Below are positions 50,106-59,686 of a DNA stretch of 64,000 nucleotides, piece after piece (the first letter of the stretch is position 1; each line of letters begins with the position of its first letter). The stretch lies in assembly GCF_019041915.1 (NCBI RefSeq), contig NZ_JAHPYF010000001.1:496001-560000 (forward strand). The letters run 5' to 3'. Below the pieces are notes generated by a model. That model was given only the letters and a program-made list of their open reading frames with translations, was not told the DNA's origin and did no database searches. The stretch is from Collinsella sp. MSK.8.10. Its GTDB lineage: Bacteria > Actinomycetota > Coriobacteriia > Coriobacteriales > Coriobacteriaceae. The translations under genes and the position numbers were made by a program.

Positions 50106-52577
50106 ATGCGGCATGTGCATATTCATGTGACGGGCATTGTGCAGGGCGTTGGCATGCGACCGTTTGTGTATCGCGAGGCCATGGCGCATGGCATTTGCGG
50201 ATGGGTGCTCAACGCGGGCGACGGCGTGCATATCGAGGCGCACGCTCCGGCCGATGCGCTCGATGCTTTTGTTGCCGCGCTTTCTGAGCATGCGCCTGCG
50301 GCAGCTCACGTTGAGCGAGTCGATATTGCGGATTTGGAGCCTAGCGGCTGGAGCACTGCCAATGAGCAGGGCTTTCGCATCGTAGCGTCGCAGGATCAGA
50401 CCGCGCACACGACTCTCGTCTCGCCCGATATCGCCACCTGTGACGATTGCCTGCGCGAGCTGTTCGACCCCGCCGATCAGCGCTATCACTACCCTTTTAT
50501 CAACTGCACCAACTGCGGCCCACGCTTTACCATCATCCGGTCGCTGCCGTATGACCGAGCGGCTACCTCGATGGACCGTTTCCCCATGTGCCCCGCCTGC
50601 GCCGCAGAGTATGCCAATCCACTCGACCGTCGCTTTCACGCACAGCCCGATGCCTGCTTTGATTGCGGGCCGCATATTACGTGGCGCGAGGCTGTGAACG
50701 GCGATGCGTGCGGGAATTCGTCCGCGACACCGGCCGTCGGCACCACACGCGAGGCCAGCGACGCTATCATCGAGCGCTGCGTTGAGCTGCTGGCCAGCGG
50801 TGGCATCGTCGCCATCAAGGGCCTGGGCGGATTCCATCTAGCCTGTGACGCTGCCAACGAGCAGGCGGTGGCCGAGTTGCGCCGTCGCAAACGCCGCAGC
50901 AATAAGCCGCTTGCCGTCATGGTGCGCAGTCTTGCCGATGCCGGGCGCCTGTGTCATATCGACGATGCTGAACGCGATCTGCTCGCCGGCAGTATCCGCC
51001 CCATTGTGCTGCTGCGCCAGCGCACTGCTGGCGAGGGCAACGGCGGTTCCCCCGACATCCTCGCCCTCGCGCCATCTGTCGCGCACGACTTGCCCGAGCT
51101 CGGCGTCATGCTCCCCTATACGCCGCTTCAACATCTGTTGCTTGCCGTGGCAGAAGCCTGCGGTATGCACGCGCTCGTCATGACCAGCGGCAACCTGAGC
51201 GAAGAGCCCATCGAGACCGATGACGATCTTGCCTGGGAACACCTCGTTGCCGCCGGCATCGCCGACGCGTTGCTCGGTAACGACCGCGCGATCCTCTCGC
51301 GCTACGACGACTCTGTAGTGCGCGTGGTCGGCGGCGCCGTTATGCCCGTGCGCCGCGCTCGCGGATATGCACCCCAGCCGCTGCCGTTGCCGGCGCTCGA
51401 CGGCGCTCCGTCCTGCGTGCTCGCCTGCGGGCCACAACAAAAGGCCACGATTGCGCTCACGCGCGAAGGGACGAACGGCGAGGCAACCTGTTTTGTGTCG
51501 CAGCATATCGGCGATGTTGAAAACGGCGGGACCTTCGATGCCTGGAACGCCGCGCGCACGCGCTTGGAAGATCTCTTTGACTTGGCGCCCGCCGCCTTGG
51601 CCTGCGATGTACACCCCAGCTATCTATCGGGCCAGTGGGCGCGCGAGCAGGCGCGAAAATGCAATCTGCCGCTCGTCGAGGTGCAGCACCATCATGCGCA
51701 TATCGCGAGCGTAATGGCCGAGGCCATCGCCGCGGGCCAGCTTACAACCGACGCGCGCGTCCTTGGCATCGCCTTTGACGGCACCGGCGCCGGCACCGAT
51801 GGGACCATTTGGGGCGGCGAGTTTCTTGTCGCCGGCCTTGGCGGCTTTGAGCGCGCCGCGCATTTGCGCACCTGGGCGCTCCCCGGCGGGGCGGCCTCCG
51901 TGCGCGACGCCCGCCGCAACGCCTTTGCCCTGCTCAGTGAGCTCGGCCTGCTCGAGCACCCAGGTGCCGCTCGACTTTTGGACAGCCTCGACGAGCAAAC
52001 GCGCAGCGTGACAGCCACCATGATCGAGCGCGACATCAACAGCCCGCGTACCAGCAGCATGGGGCGTCTCTTTGATGCCGCAGCAGCAATTCTGGGCATC
52101 TGCGACAAGGCAACCTACGAGGGCGAACCCGCCATCGAGCTTGAGGCCGCCGCCTGGCGCGCGCTCGACAACGAAATCGCCCATTTTCCCGACGACAACG
52201 CCGGCTATTTCGCATCTGGCCCATCGTGGCTAGACGGCCCCTATGTTCTGGACCAGAAAGCACTCTTTGAGGCACTTTTGGGAGGAATTGAAGCCGGAGC
52301 GCCCGCCGACAGGCTCGCACTCGACTTCCATGTCGCCGTCGCGCGCTCCTCGGCGCGCATCGCCAGCGATATCTGCGTGCACGAGGGCATCGATACCGTC
52401 GCGCTCTCGGGCGGCGTGTTCATGAACCGACTTTTGCTTCAGTTCCTCACCCGCAAGCTTAAAGACGCAGGCCTTACGGTCTTGATTCCCCAAACCGTGC
52501 CCGTTAACGACGGCTGCATCGCCTACGGTCAGGCGGCAGTCGCACGCACTCGCCTCGCACAGGTCGCACCGCAATAG
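50106..52577 (+). CDS. hypF: Carbamoyltransferase HypF
   Basis: 823 residues, with acylphosphatase domain VTGIVQGVGMRPFVYREAMA, two C4 zinc motifs (CDDCLRELFD ... CTNCGP; CPACAAEY ... CFDCGP, residues about 110-190), YrdC-like domain, and Kae1-like domain with HHHAHIASVMAEA and a C-terminal TVALSGGVFMNRLL. Makes the thiocarbamate used for hydrogenase CN ligands. Start MRHVHIHVTG at 50106 after GAGGGG. Confidence 0.97.
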   Translation: MRHVHIHVTGIVQGVGMRPFVYREAMAHGICGWVLNAGDGVHIEAHAPADALDAFVAALSEHAPAAAHVERVDIADLEPSGWSTANEQGFRIVASQDQTAHTTLVSPDIATCDDCLRELFDPADQRYHYPFINCTNCGPRFTIIRSLPYDRAATSMDRFPMCPACAAEYANPLDRRFHAQPDACFDCGPHITWREAVNGDACGNSSATPAVGTTREASDAIIERCVELLASGGIVAIKGLGGFHLACDAANEQAVAELRRRKRRSNKPLAVMVRSLADAGRLCHIDDAERDLLAGSIRPIVLLRQRTAGEGNGGSPDILALAPSVAHDLPELGVMLPYTPLQHLLLAVAEACGMHALVMTSGNLSEEPIETDDDLAWEHLVAAGIADALLGNDRAILSRYDDSVVRVVGGAVMPVRRARGYAPQPLPLPALDGAPSCVLACGPQQKATIALTREGTNGEATCFVSQHIGDVENGGTFDAWNAARTRLEDLFDLAPAALACDVHPSYLSGQWAREQARKCNLPLVEVQHHHAHIASVMAEAIAAGQLTTDARVLGIAFDGTGAGTDGTIWGGEFLVAGLGGFERAAHLRTWALPGGAASVRDARRNAFALLSELGLLEHPGAARLLDSLDEQTRSVTATMIERDINSPRTSSMGRLFDAAAAILGICDKATYEGEPAIELEAAAWRALDNEIAHFPDDNAGYFASGPSWLDGPYVLDQKALFEALLGGIEAGAPADRLALDFHVAVARSSARIASDICVHEGIDTVALSGGVFMNRLLLQFLTRKLKDAGLTVLIPQTVPVNDGCIAYGQAAVARTRLAQVAPQ

Positions 52578-52708
52578 GCTGTTCGGCCAGCCCGCAAGCC
52601 GCCGTCTCACAGGTGTAGCGCGTTTGCCCGCAGCGCCCGCGAGCGCTACCATCAACTGATGGATTATTGAGCGCCCGTCCAGCGCAAAGCGTATAAAAGG
52701 GGAACAAT

Positions 52709-52969
52709 ATGTGCCTTGCCGTTCCCGGTAAAGTAGTCAAACGCGACGACGACCTCAAGGCCACCGTCGACATGATGGGCATCGAGCGCCCCGTGTCGCT
52801 GCGACTCGTGCCGACGGCGCAGGTTGGCGACTATATTCTCGTACACGCCGGCTTTGGCATCCAGATCGTCGACGAGCAGGAAGCACAGGAAACGCTCGAG
52901 CTTGTTAATGCCATGTCCGAGCTGGTCGAAGAAGACCAGCTTGCCACCAACCCGGCGGAGGCTTACTAG
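52709..52969 (+). CDS. hypC: Hydrogenase maturation chaperone HypC
   Basis: 86 residues. Begins MCLAVPGKVVKRDDDLKATV with the N-terminal Cys essential for the HypC-HypD Fe(CN)2CO complex, and has YILVHAGFGIQIVDEQEAQE. Shares its last base with hypD. Confidence 0.97.
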   Translation: MCLAVPGKVVKRDDDLKATVDMMGIERPVSLRLVPTAQVGDYILVHAGFGIQIVDEQEAQETLELVNAMSELVEEDQLATNPAEAY

Positions 52970-54081
52970 TGGCGCCCGAACAACCGGCTCGCTCCGGTAT
53001 CGACTTCTCGGCATTCCGCAATCCCAAGCTGGCTCGCGAGCTCATCGAGCGCATTCATGAGCTTGTCGGCGACCGCGCCATCAACCTTATGGAAGTCTGC
53101 GGCACGCATACCGTGAGCATCGGGCGCTATGGCTTTCGCTCCATTATGCCGGCCGGGCTCAAGCTGCTGAGCGGCCCGGGCTGCCCCGTCTGCGTCACCG
53201 CCAACCGCGACATCGACCACGCAATCGCGCTCGCCAACATAGACGGCGCCATCATCACCACCTTTGGCGACATGATGCGCGTGCCCGGATCATCCACCTC
53301 GCTCGCTGCGCAAAAAGCGGCAGGGCGTGACATTCGCATCGTCTACTCCCCGCTCGACGCGCTCGACATTGCCGAGCAAAACCCCGATCGCCCGGTCATT
53401 TTTATGGGCGTGGGCTTTGAGACCACAACGCCCACCATCGCCGCCGCCATCTTGGAGGCCGAAGCGCGCGGGCTTTTGAACTTCTCGGTCTATTGCGCCC
53501 ACAAGACCACGCCGCCGGCGCTGCGCGCCATCGCCAACGATCCCGAGACCGCCATCGACGGCTTTATCCTGCCGGGACACGTCGCCACCATCACGGGCTT
53601 AGCCCCCTTTGGCTTTTTGGTCGACGAGTTCAATACCCCGGGCGTGGTCACAGGATTTGAACCGGTCGATATCCTGCAGGGCATCTGTATGCTGGTCCAG
53701 ATGGTTGTCGAGGACAGGCCCGCAATCGACAACGCCTACCGTCGCGGCGTCAATGCCGACGGCAATCCCGTGGCGCGCCAGCTGGTCGAGCAGGTATTTG
53801 AGCCGTGCGATACCACATGGCGCGGGCTGGGGCTGATTGCCAACTCGGGTCTTTCCATCCGCCCCGAGTTCTCGCGCTTTGATGCCCGTGCTCGCTTTGA
53901 CGTGCCCGTTGAGGCGACGGTCGAGCCGCGCGGGTGCCGCTGCGGCGACGTGCTGCGCGGGGCCATTGCGCCGAGCAGCTGCCCGCTCTTTGGCCGCACC
54001 TGCACGCCCGAGCACCCCGTCGGCCCGTGCATGGTGAGCTCCGAGGGCAGCTGCGCGGCGTACTACCGCTACCGCGACTAG
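52969..54081 (+). CDS. hypD: Hydrogenase iron-ligand assembly protein HypD
   Basis: 370 residues, GTG start overlapping hypC. VCGTHTVSIGRYG, GPGCPVCVT, the C-terminal cysteines RGCRCGDVLRGA and CPLFGRTCTPEHP bind the 4Fe-4S cluster and iron. Scaffold for Fe(CN)2CO. Confidence 0.97.
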   Translation: MAPEQPARSGIDFSAFRNPKLARELIERIHELVGDRAINLMEVCGTHTVSIGRYGFRSIMPAGLKLLSGPGCPVCVTANRDIDHAIALANIDGAIITTFGDMMRVPGSSTSLAAQKAAGRDIRIVYSPLDALDIAEQNPDRPVIFMGVGFETTTPTIAAAILEAEARGLLNFSVYCAHKTTPPALRAIANDPETAIDGFILPGHVATITGLAPFGFLVDEFNTPGVVTGFEPVDILQGICMLVQMVVEDRPAIDNAYRRGVNADGNPVARQLVEQVFEPCDTTWRGLGLIANSGLSIRPEFSRFDARARFDVPVEATVEPRGCRCGDVLRGAIAPSSCPLFGRTCTPEHPVGPCMVSSEGSCAAYYRYRD

Positions 54082-54129
54082 CCCGGACACACCCACACAC
54101 CGGCACCACCCACGATTGGAGTTTTCGAT

Positions 54130-55164
54130 ATGTCCCGTACTGCCACCGATAGCACCGTCCTGTTGGGCCACGGCTCTGGCGGTCAGATGATGAAACGCAT
54201 CATCGATGAGGTCTTTCTGGATGCATTTGGGTCGCCCGAGCTGCTCGAAGGCAACGACGCCGGCGTCGCCGCGCTGCCCGCGAGCGGGCGCATAGCCATG
54301 TCGACTGACAGCTTTGTAGTCTCGCCGCAGTTCTTCCCCGGTGGCAACATCGGCCGCCTCGCCGTGTGCGGAACCGTTAACGACGTCGCGACCTCGGGCG
54401 CCAACGTGCGCTACCTGTCGTGTGGCTTTATCCTCGAAGAGGGCTATCCCATGGATAAGCTCCACCAGATTGTGCAGACGATGGCCGAGACAGCACGTGA
54501 GGCGGGCGTGTCCATAATCACGGGCGACACCAAGGTGGTCGAGCGCGGCGGGGCCGACGGCGTCTACATCAATACCGCCGGCGTGGGCGAGGTTCCCACG
54601 GGCGTGGCGCTCAGCGGCGCCAACTGCCAGCCCGGCGACGTTATCCTGGTGTCGGGCACACTGGGTGACCACGGTATCGCCATCATGAGCCAACGCGAGG
54701 GCCTGGCGTTTTCGAGCACGATCGAAAGCGATGCCGCGCCGCTCAACCACCTGATTGCCGACGTTCTGGCCGCAGCGCCCGGCACGCGTTGCTTTCGCGA
54801 CCCCACGCGCGGTGGCCTGGCGTCCACACTCAACGAGTTTGCCCAGGCCAGCAATGTTGCCATGGAGGTCGACGAAGATGCCGTGCCCGTGCGTCCCGAC
54901 GTGCAGGCCGCCTGCGAGATGCTCGGCTACGATGTGCTGCAGGTGGCAAACGAGGGCAAGATGGTTGCCGTCGTGCCGGCCGAGCAAGCCGATGCCGCGC
55001 TAGCCGCCATGCGCGCCGCCCGCTACGGCGAGAATGCCGCCATCATCGGTCGCGTGCTGCCACTTGCCGAGGATGCCCGTCCCGCCGTGCGCGTGCGCAC
55101 CGGCTGGGGCTCGACCCGCATCCTCGACATGCTCGTGGGAGAGCAGCTGCCGAGGATTTGCTAG
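54130..55164 (+). CDS. hypE: Hydrogenase maturation protein HypE
   Basis: 344 residues, AIR-synthase-like fold with LLGHGSGGQMMKRII and VNDVATSGANVRYL. Ends LGEQLPRIC-type (here VGEQLPRIC), the C-terminal Cys that carries thiocyanate. Starts 49 bases after hypD. Confidence 0.97.
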   Translation: MSRTATDSTVLLGHGSGGQMMKRIIDEVFLDAFGSPELLEGNDAGVAALPASGRIAMSTDSFVVSPQFFPGGNIGRLAVCGTVNDVATSGANVRYLSCGFILEEGYPMDKLHQIVQTMAETAREAGVSIITGDTKVVERGGADGVYINTAGVGEVPTGVALSGANCQPGDVILVSGTLGDHGIAIMSQREGLAFSSTIESDAAPLNHLIADVLAAAPGTRCFRDPTRGGLASTLNEFAQASNVAMEVDEDAVPVRPDVQAACEMLGYDVLQVANEGKMVAVVPAEQADAALAAMRAARYGENAAIIGRVLPLAEDARPAVRVRTGWGSTRILDMLVGEQLPRIC

Positions 55165-55268
55165 CGACAAAGGCTCAGGGCTATTAAAGATATTCAGATT
55201 CCAAACATGCCCGGCACGCATGCCCAGTATCATGGGGTGCGTTTTGGAACCCAATGACGGGAGCTTTC

Positions 55269-55937
55269 ATGGCAGCAGCTTTTTCCCATGTGATCTTTGA
55301 CCTGGACGGCACCATCCTCAACACGCTCGAGGACCTGGCGGCCGCCGGCAACCATACCTGCGAGATGCACGGCTGGCCCACGTTTGCCGTCGACGAGTAC
55401 CGCTACAAGGTGGGAAACGGCATGCTCAAGCTCGTCGAACGCTTTATGCCTGCCGAATATGCGGGCGACGGTCGCATGTTTGAGCAGACGCTTGCCGAGT
55501 TTAGGGCTTACTACGGCGAGCACAAGGAGGACCACACCGCCCCCTATGCCGGTACAATCGAGATGCTCGACCGCCTACGCGCCGCGGGCGTTCAGCTTGC
55601 CGTGCTCACCAACAAGGACCACGTCTCGGCGGCTCCGCTTATCGAGAAGTATTTTGGTTCCGAGCGCTTTGCGCTGGTACAGGGCCGTGTCGATGCGTTT
55701 CCGCCCAAGCCCGAAGCACCCGTTACGCTACATGTGATGGAAAAGCTGGGCGCCAATCCGGCAACCACGCTCTATGTGGGCGATTCCAATGTCGATATCC
55801 TGACCGGCCACAACGCCGGCCTTAAGAGCGCGGGCGTCAGCTGGGGCTTCCGCGGCCGCGCAGAGCTGGAAGCCGCCGGCGCCGACTACGTGGTGGACAC
55901 CCAGGCAGAGCTCGCGGCGCTGATTCTGGGCGAGTAA
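55269..55937 (+). CDS. gph: HAD phosphatase, phosphoglycolate-phosphatase-like
   Basis: 222 residues: FDLDGTILNTLEDL (nucleophile Asp), VLTNKDH, PKPEAP and YVGDSNVDILTG. Cap domain type C1. Cleaves phosphoglycolate or a related sugar phosphate. Start MAAAFSHVIFDLDG at 55269 after GGGAG. Confidence 0.85.
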   Translation: MAAAFSHVIFDLDGTILNTLEDLAAAGNHTCEMHGWPTFAVDEYRYKVGNGMLKLVERFMPAEYAGDGRMFEQTLAEFRAYYGEHKEDHTAPYAGTIEMLDRLRAAGVQLAVLTNKDHVSAAPLIEKYFGSERFALVQGRVDAFPPKPEAPVTLHVMEKLGANPATTLYVGDSNVDILTGHNAGLKSAGVSWGFRGRAELEAAGADYVVDTQAELAALILGE

Positions 55938-55985
55938 CGCTGGTGCTGCTCAACCCAGCCGTCGCAATACCGTTGCGCGGAAAGT

Positions 55986-56065
55986 AGTCGTTGGGGACGT
56001 TCTTAAACGACTAGTCAAACAAGAACGTCACCAACGACTAGTCATTTAAGAACATCCCCAATGAC
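55986..56065. repeat. Palindromic repeat family I
   Basis: AGTCGTTGGGGACGTTCTTA mirrored by TAAGAACATCCCCAATGACT, with GACTAGTC in the middle. Related words at 36208-36238 and 59431-59463. Confidence 0.75.
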
Positions 56066-56102
56066 TGCCATGACAACGCCGATGTTTTGGCAACGACAGC
56101 GA

Positions 56103-56243
56103 GCGGTCACCAGAGCGAACAAATTGGCATGAAAAGAGGGCGGCATTGACCTTCTGGTCATGCCGTCCTCTTTGAATGACAAGTTGTCGCTCTGGTGACC
56201 GCGCAGCGTCGAGCAGTTGCGGCGTTTGGTAAAACGCCGCAAC
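56103..56243. repeat. Covarying palindromic element family D, copy 3
   Basis: Outer stem GCGGTCACCAGAGCGA with TCGCTCTGGTGACCGC (16 bp, different from copy 1 but still fully paired), inner GAGGGCGGCATTGACC with GGTCATGCCGTCCTC, second hairpin GTTGCGGCGTTT/AAACGCCGCAAC, four bases from the lipoprotein stop. Confidence 0.85.
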
Positions 56244-56246
56244 GAA

Positions 56247-56804
56247 CTAGCTCAGCATTGCATCCATCATCTCGGAGTTGACGGAGTCGTCGGCAGACCA
56301 CTCACCGTCGTCGTTGCAGGTGTACTTGAAGATAACCGTGGTCTTCCTGGGCTCGGTGGCCTTGGTCACATCGACCATAACCTGACCGGCCATCTTGTAC
56401 AGCTCGTCATCGGAAGGAACCGTGTCAAGCGCGGCAACCTTCTCCTGATACTGGGTGGAGAAGTCCTCGACGATCTTGTTCATGGACTTGCAGGTGATGG
56501 AGACCTCGGCGGTCGCGACACCCTTGTCTTCGTCGACCGTCACGTCGCCGATCTTGTAGTCAAAGCCCTCGAGATAGGTCTTGGCATACTCCTTGGGATC
56601 GATACCCAGCTGCTCGAACTCGTCGCCCGAAGCCTCCTCCAGACCAGAGAGGAAGTCGTCGCCACCGTTCTTGACCTCGTCAAACTGCGTCGTAAGATCC
56701 TCGGTGATGAGCTCCTCAACCGAAGGACCTCCACAGCCGGAAAGCACGACCACGCATGCAACCAAGACGGCCATGAGGGGCGCAAGCAGCAGCTTCTTTT
56801 TCAT
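56247..56804 (-). CDS. Lipoprotein of unknown function (185 aa)
   Basis: Signal MKKKLLLAPLMAVLVACVVV with lipobox LSGC (Cys about residue 24), then an acidic exported domain with repeated structure (EVSITCKSMNKIVEDF). Resembles DUF5105-type lipoproteins. Start after GGGAGG. Confidence 0.8.
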   Translation of the reverse strand: MKKKLLLAPLMAVLVACVVVLSGCGGPSVEELITEDLTTQFDEVKNGGDDFLSGLEEASGDEFEQLGIDPKEYAKTYLEGFDYKIGDVTVDEDKGVATAEVSITCKSMNKIVEDFSTQYQEKVAALDTVPSDDELYKMAGQVMVDVTKATEPRKTTVIFKYTCNDDGEWSADDSVNSEMMDAMLS

Positions 56805-56984
56805 GTTGTTCCTCCCAATGAGCGGCACCGCGCTTCCCGGACGCGGCACACGTTGTAATAAGTAAGCCCATACTATCCACTTATGAACACCCTCGGCAAC
56901 GCGAAGGCGTGGTCGGTTCGTTTTAGCGTCCGAACGGTTTGCAAGCCCGCCCAACGTGCAATAAAACGCTTCCCCACGGTGCAA

Positions 56985-57015
56985 TAAAAAAGGTGGCCGG
57001 AAAACCCGACCACCC
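56985..57015 (-). terminator. crr terminator
   Basis: Minus strand: GGTGGTCGGG-TTTT-CCGGCCACC followed by TTTTTTATT, 26 bases past the crr stop. Confidence 0.85.
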
Positions 57016-57040
57016 TTGCACATCCTTTGGACGCCGCAGT

Positions 57041-57577
57041 TTACTTGCGGACGACCTTGACGATGGCGTCACCGGCGGCGACGGCGGACTCTGCCTCAAC
57101 GGTGAGCTCGACATCGGCAAACTCGGCGGTGTTGGACACGGCCACGACGACGCAGTCCTTGTAACCGGCAGCGGCGATCTTGGCGCGGTCGATCTTGAGT
57201 ATGGGCTGGCCAGCCTTCACAACGTCGTCGGCCTTGACGAAGCCCTCGAAGCCATCGCCGTTCATGTTGACGGTATCGACGCCAACGTGCACCAGAACCT
57301 CGATGCCGCTATCGGACTGCAGACCCACGGCGTGACCCATGGTGACGGTCACCTTACCGTCGCAGGGAGCGTAGACCAGATCGTCCTCGGGCCACACGGC
57401 ACAGCCCTTGCCCAGAACCTCGCCACCAAAGACGGGATCGGGCACGTCGGCCATCTTGATGACCTTGCCCTTGACGGGCGAGCACAGCACGTCGGCGCCA
57501 GCAGAAGCAGAGATGGAGGCCGGAGCAGCGGCAGCCGCGGGCTCAGCCTTCTTCTTGAACATGTCAAACAGACCCAT
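57041..57577 (-). CDS. crr: PTS glucose-type IIA component
   Basis: 178 residues: MGLFDMFKKKAEPAAAAAPA, then SPVKGKVIKMADVPDPVFGG and the active His in GIEVLVHVGVDTVNMNGDGF (around residue 105). Passes phosphate from HPr to glucose-class IIB domains. Start at 57577 after GAGGAGAAAA; upstream frame is shadow. Confidence 0.95.
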   Translation of the reverse strand: MGLFDMFKKKAEPAAAAAPASISASAGADVLCSPVKGKVIKMADVPDPVFGGEVLGKGCAVWPEDDLVYAPCDGKVTVTMGHAVGLQSDSGIEVLVHVGVDTVNMNGDGFEGFVKADDVVKAGQPILKIDRAKIAAAGYKDCVVVAVSNTAEFADVELTVEAESAVAAGDAIVKVVRK

Positions 57578-58090
57578 ATGTTTTCTCCTCTTGATTAAGC
57601 GCAACGTTGTGCGCATGCCTACGGTAATTATAGTGCCAAATGGTTCAAATGCTAAGGTGGGGACTCGAATCGCGAGCCCTTCCCGGTAGTGTTCGTGGGG
57701 CGAGCATCTCCTTTGCATCGCGGGTCGATAAGCCGAGTATCGCCTGCACACGGGACGGGCAGAAGCGGGCGCACCAAACCCGATACTTCTTTTCGCTCTC
57801 GAGTCCTGCCGCCGCCCCGTCCCTGACACTTCCTGATACCGACCGAAACGTGCCAAAATAAACCCGTCCCTTTTTGGTAGGTTTGGCGAGTGTGGATTTT
57901 CGGACGCTTAACTAACGAGCGTGGATAATCTCCCACTTTGACTTTGAGGCCGTCACCGAGCCAAAAACGGGAGATTATCCACGTTCATTTTGGATGACCC
58001 CCTTGTACCAAGCCGAGCTCCATGGTCAAGTAATAACGACTTCTCATCATTAGATTGTTTACATGAATTCTAATAACTATTTAATCCTTA
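57578..58090. other. Region between crr and fic
   Basis: No gene. Contains a half-copy of family C (57848-57892), family H copy 1 (57917-57986) and AT-rich DNA with TAATAACGA half-sites before the fic operator. Confidence 0.5.
57917..57986. repeat. Palindromic repeat family H, copy 1
   Basis: GAGCGTGGATAATCTCCC (57917-57934) pairs with GGGAGATTATCCACGTTC (57969-57986). Copy 2 (59359-59422) has the same orientation on the other side of fic. Confidence 0.85.
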
Positions 58091-58132
58091 AACTCGTTAT
58101 TAGAATTGATATGATTAGCCTAATAACGAGTT
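58091..58132. promoter_or_regulatory. Palindromic operator upstream of fic
   Basis: AACTCGTTATTAG (58091-58103) and CTAATAACGAGTT (58120-58132) form a perfect 13-bp inverted repeat; further TAATAACGA-type half-sites lie at 58033 and 58067. Likely target of an autoregulator, perhaps Fic itself through its C-terminal winged helix. Confidence 0.65.
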
Positions 58133-58159
58133 TCCGGCACTAAAGATATGGAGGGCGCG

Positions 58160-59332
58160 ATGCAAATCGAGGAGAACGGCCAGGGAACGCTCCGCAATAA
58201 TCTATCGGGGAAATTGGCTTACTATTCGTTTTTTCCAACGCCCTTGCAATCATTGAGGCAGCTAAACCTCACCGAGGAAACCTATCGCACGCTTTCCGCA
58301 TGCTCACGAAAGCTTGGAGAGCTTGAAGGCATGCTCTACTTTGTTCCCAACGCCGACATGTATCTGACAATGTACGTGCGCAAAGAAGCACTCCTTTCTT
58401 CGCAAATTGAGGGAACCCAGTGCACGTTTGACGACCTACTTAGTCCATCGCAAACACAACTCCATCATAAAGATGTCGCAGACGTCGTGAATTACGTCCG
58501 TGCTGTCGACCGCGGCGTAGAACTGCTCAAAAAGATGCCCTTGTGCACGAGACTTCTTAGGCAAGTTCATGCGGTCTTGCTGGACGGAGTGCGCGGAACG
58601 GAGAAGAATCTAGGCGAACTGCGCTCCTCACAAAACTGGATTGGCCCCTCAGGCTGCACCATTGCAACCGCATCGTTTGTCCCTCCAAACATTGAAGATT
58701 TGAGTAACACGCTCCAGGACCTCGAACGCTTTATCAATGAGCCTCAAGTCGAAATGGATCCGATTGTGCGGGCGGCGCTCGTCCATTACCAATTTGAAAT
58801 TGCCCATCCATTCCTAGACGGAAACGGTCGCCTGGGCAGGCTTCTCATTACACTTATGCTCATCAATGATGGCGTTCTTCATTCTTGCTTGTTCTATCCA
58901 TCGTTCCAGTTCAAGAAAAATCGAAGCGAGTACTACCGGCAACTCACATCCGTAAGGGAGAGAGGCACTTACGAGGAATGGATAGAGTTTTTCTGCAACA
59001 GTCTTCTCGAGAGTGCGGAGGACTCGGTAGGGTCTTTAAAAAACCTTGTTGACCTCCATAACCGTTCCACAGCAACCATTACCGAAAATCTCGGAAGGAC
59101 TGCTGCAAACGGGCAAAGGCTGTTGGGCATTCTTGAAGAGCACCCCATCGTCGACACCGCATTCATCGCTGCCCAACTCGATATCGGCAGGAGTACCGCG
59201 AGCTCGCTCGTCAAATCATTTGAAGAATTGGGTATCCTCCGTCCGCTCGACGAGTCAAGACAGAGATACCGGCAGTACGGGTATGAAGAGTATCTTTCGA
59301 TTCTCAGGGAAGACGCCGAGCCGATTAGATAG
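58160..59332 (+). CDS. fic: Fic-family adenylyltransferase (390 aa)
   Basis: The active motif HPFLDGNGRLGRLLI is near residue 220. The N-terminal inhibitory helix has SSQIEGTQCTF near residue 86, so this is a class II Fic that restrains itself; a C-terminal winged helix (DIGRSTASSLVKSFEELGIL) can bind DNA. Codon use is less GC-rich than the neighbours, suggesting transfer. Start at 58160 after GGAGGGCGC. No clear antitoxin gene is adjacent. It AMPylates a target protein, unidentified. Confidence 0.9.
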   Translation: MQIEENGQGTLRNNLSGKLAYYSFFPTPLQSLRQLNLTEETYRTLSACSRKLGELEGMLYFVPNADMYLTMYVRKEALLSSQIEGTQCTFDDLLSPSQTQLHHKDVADVVNYVRAVDRGVELLKKMPLCTRLLRQVHAVLLDGVRGTEKNLGELRSSQNWIGPSGCTIATASFVPPNIEDLSNTLQDLERFINEPQVEMDPIVRAALVHYQFEIAHPFLDGNGRLGRLLITLMLINDGVLHSCLFYPSFQFKKNRSEYYRQLTSVRERGTYEEWIEFFCNSLLESAEDSVGSLKNLVDLHNRSTATITENLGRTAANGQRLLGILEEHPIVDTAFIAAQLDIGRSTASSLVKSFEELGILRPLDESRQRYRQYGYEEYLSILREDAEPIR

Positions 59333-59358
59333 GCATCGCAACCCAGGCAAATTAAAGC

Positions 59359-59422
59359 GAGCGTGGATAATCTCCCACTTTGAGCCTGCACACAGGCCAA
59401 AAACGGGAGATTATCCACGCTC
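59359..59422. repeat. Palindromic repeat family H, copy 2
   Basis: GAGCGTGGATAATCTCCC pairs with GGGAGATTATCCACGCTC; 27 bases after the fic stop. Confidence 0.85.
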
Positions 59423-59430
59423 ATTCCTGA

Positions 59431-59463
59431 GTAGTCATTTATGAACGTCCCCAATGACTAGTC
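59431..59463. repeat. Family I repeat
   Basis: GTAGTCATTTATGAACGTCC then CCAATGACTAGTC, as at 36208 and 56035. Confidence 0.6.
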
Positions 59464-59546
59464 CGGCAACGCCGATGTTTCGGCAACGACAGCGAGCGAG
59501 CCGCATTCGGAGCAAGACGACGCCGCAGGTAGAGAACGGACAGCGA

Positions 59547-59686
59547 GCGGGTCGCATTTGAGACAAGGTGACGTGAAACGAAAGGGCGCTGACCTTCTGG
59601 TCGCGCCCTTGAAGTTGAACGTCAGATTGTCCAAATGCGGCCCGCGCAGCGTCGAGCAGTTACGGCGTTTGGTAAAACGCCGTAAC
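59547..59686. repeat. Covarying palindromic element family D, copy 4
   Basis: Outer stem GCGGGTCGCATTTGAGACAA (from 59547) with TTGTCCAAATGCGGCCCGC (to 59645), inner AAAGGGCGCTGACC with GGTCGCGCCCTT, second hairpin GTTACGGCGTTT/AAACGCCGTAAC overlapping the pyrE stop. A 5' partial repeat lies at 59471-59546. Confidence 0.85.
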
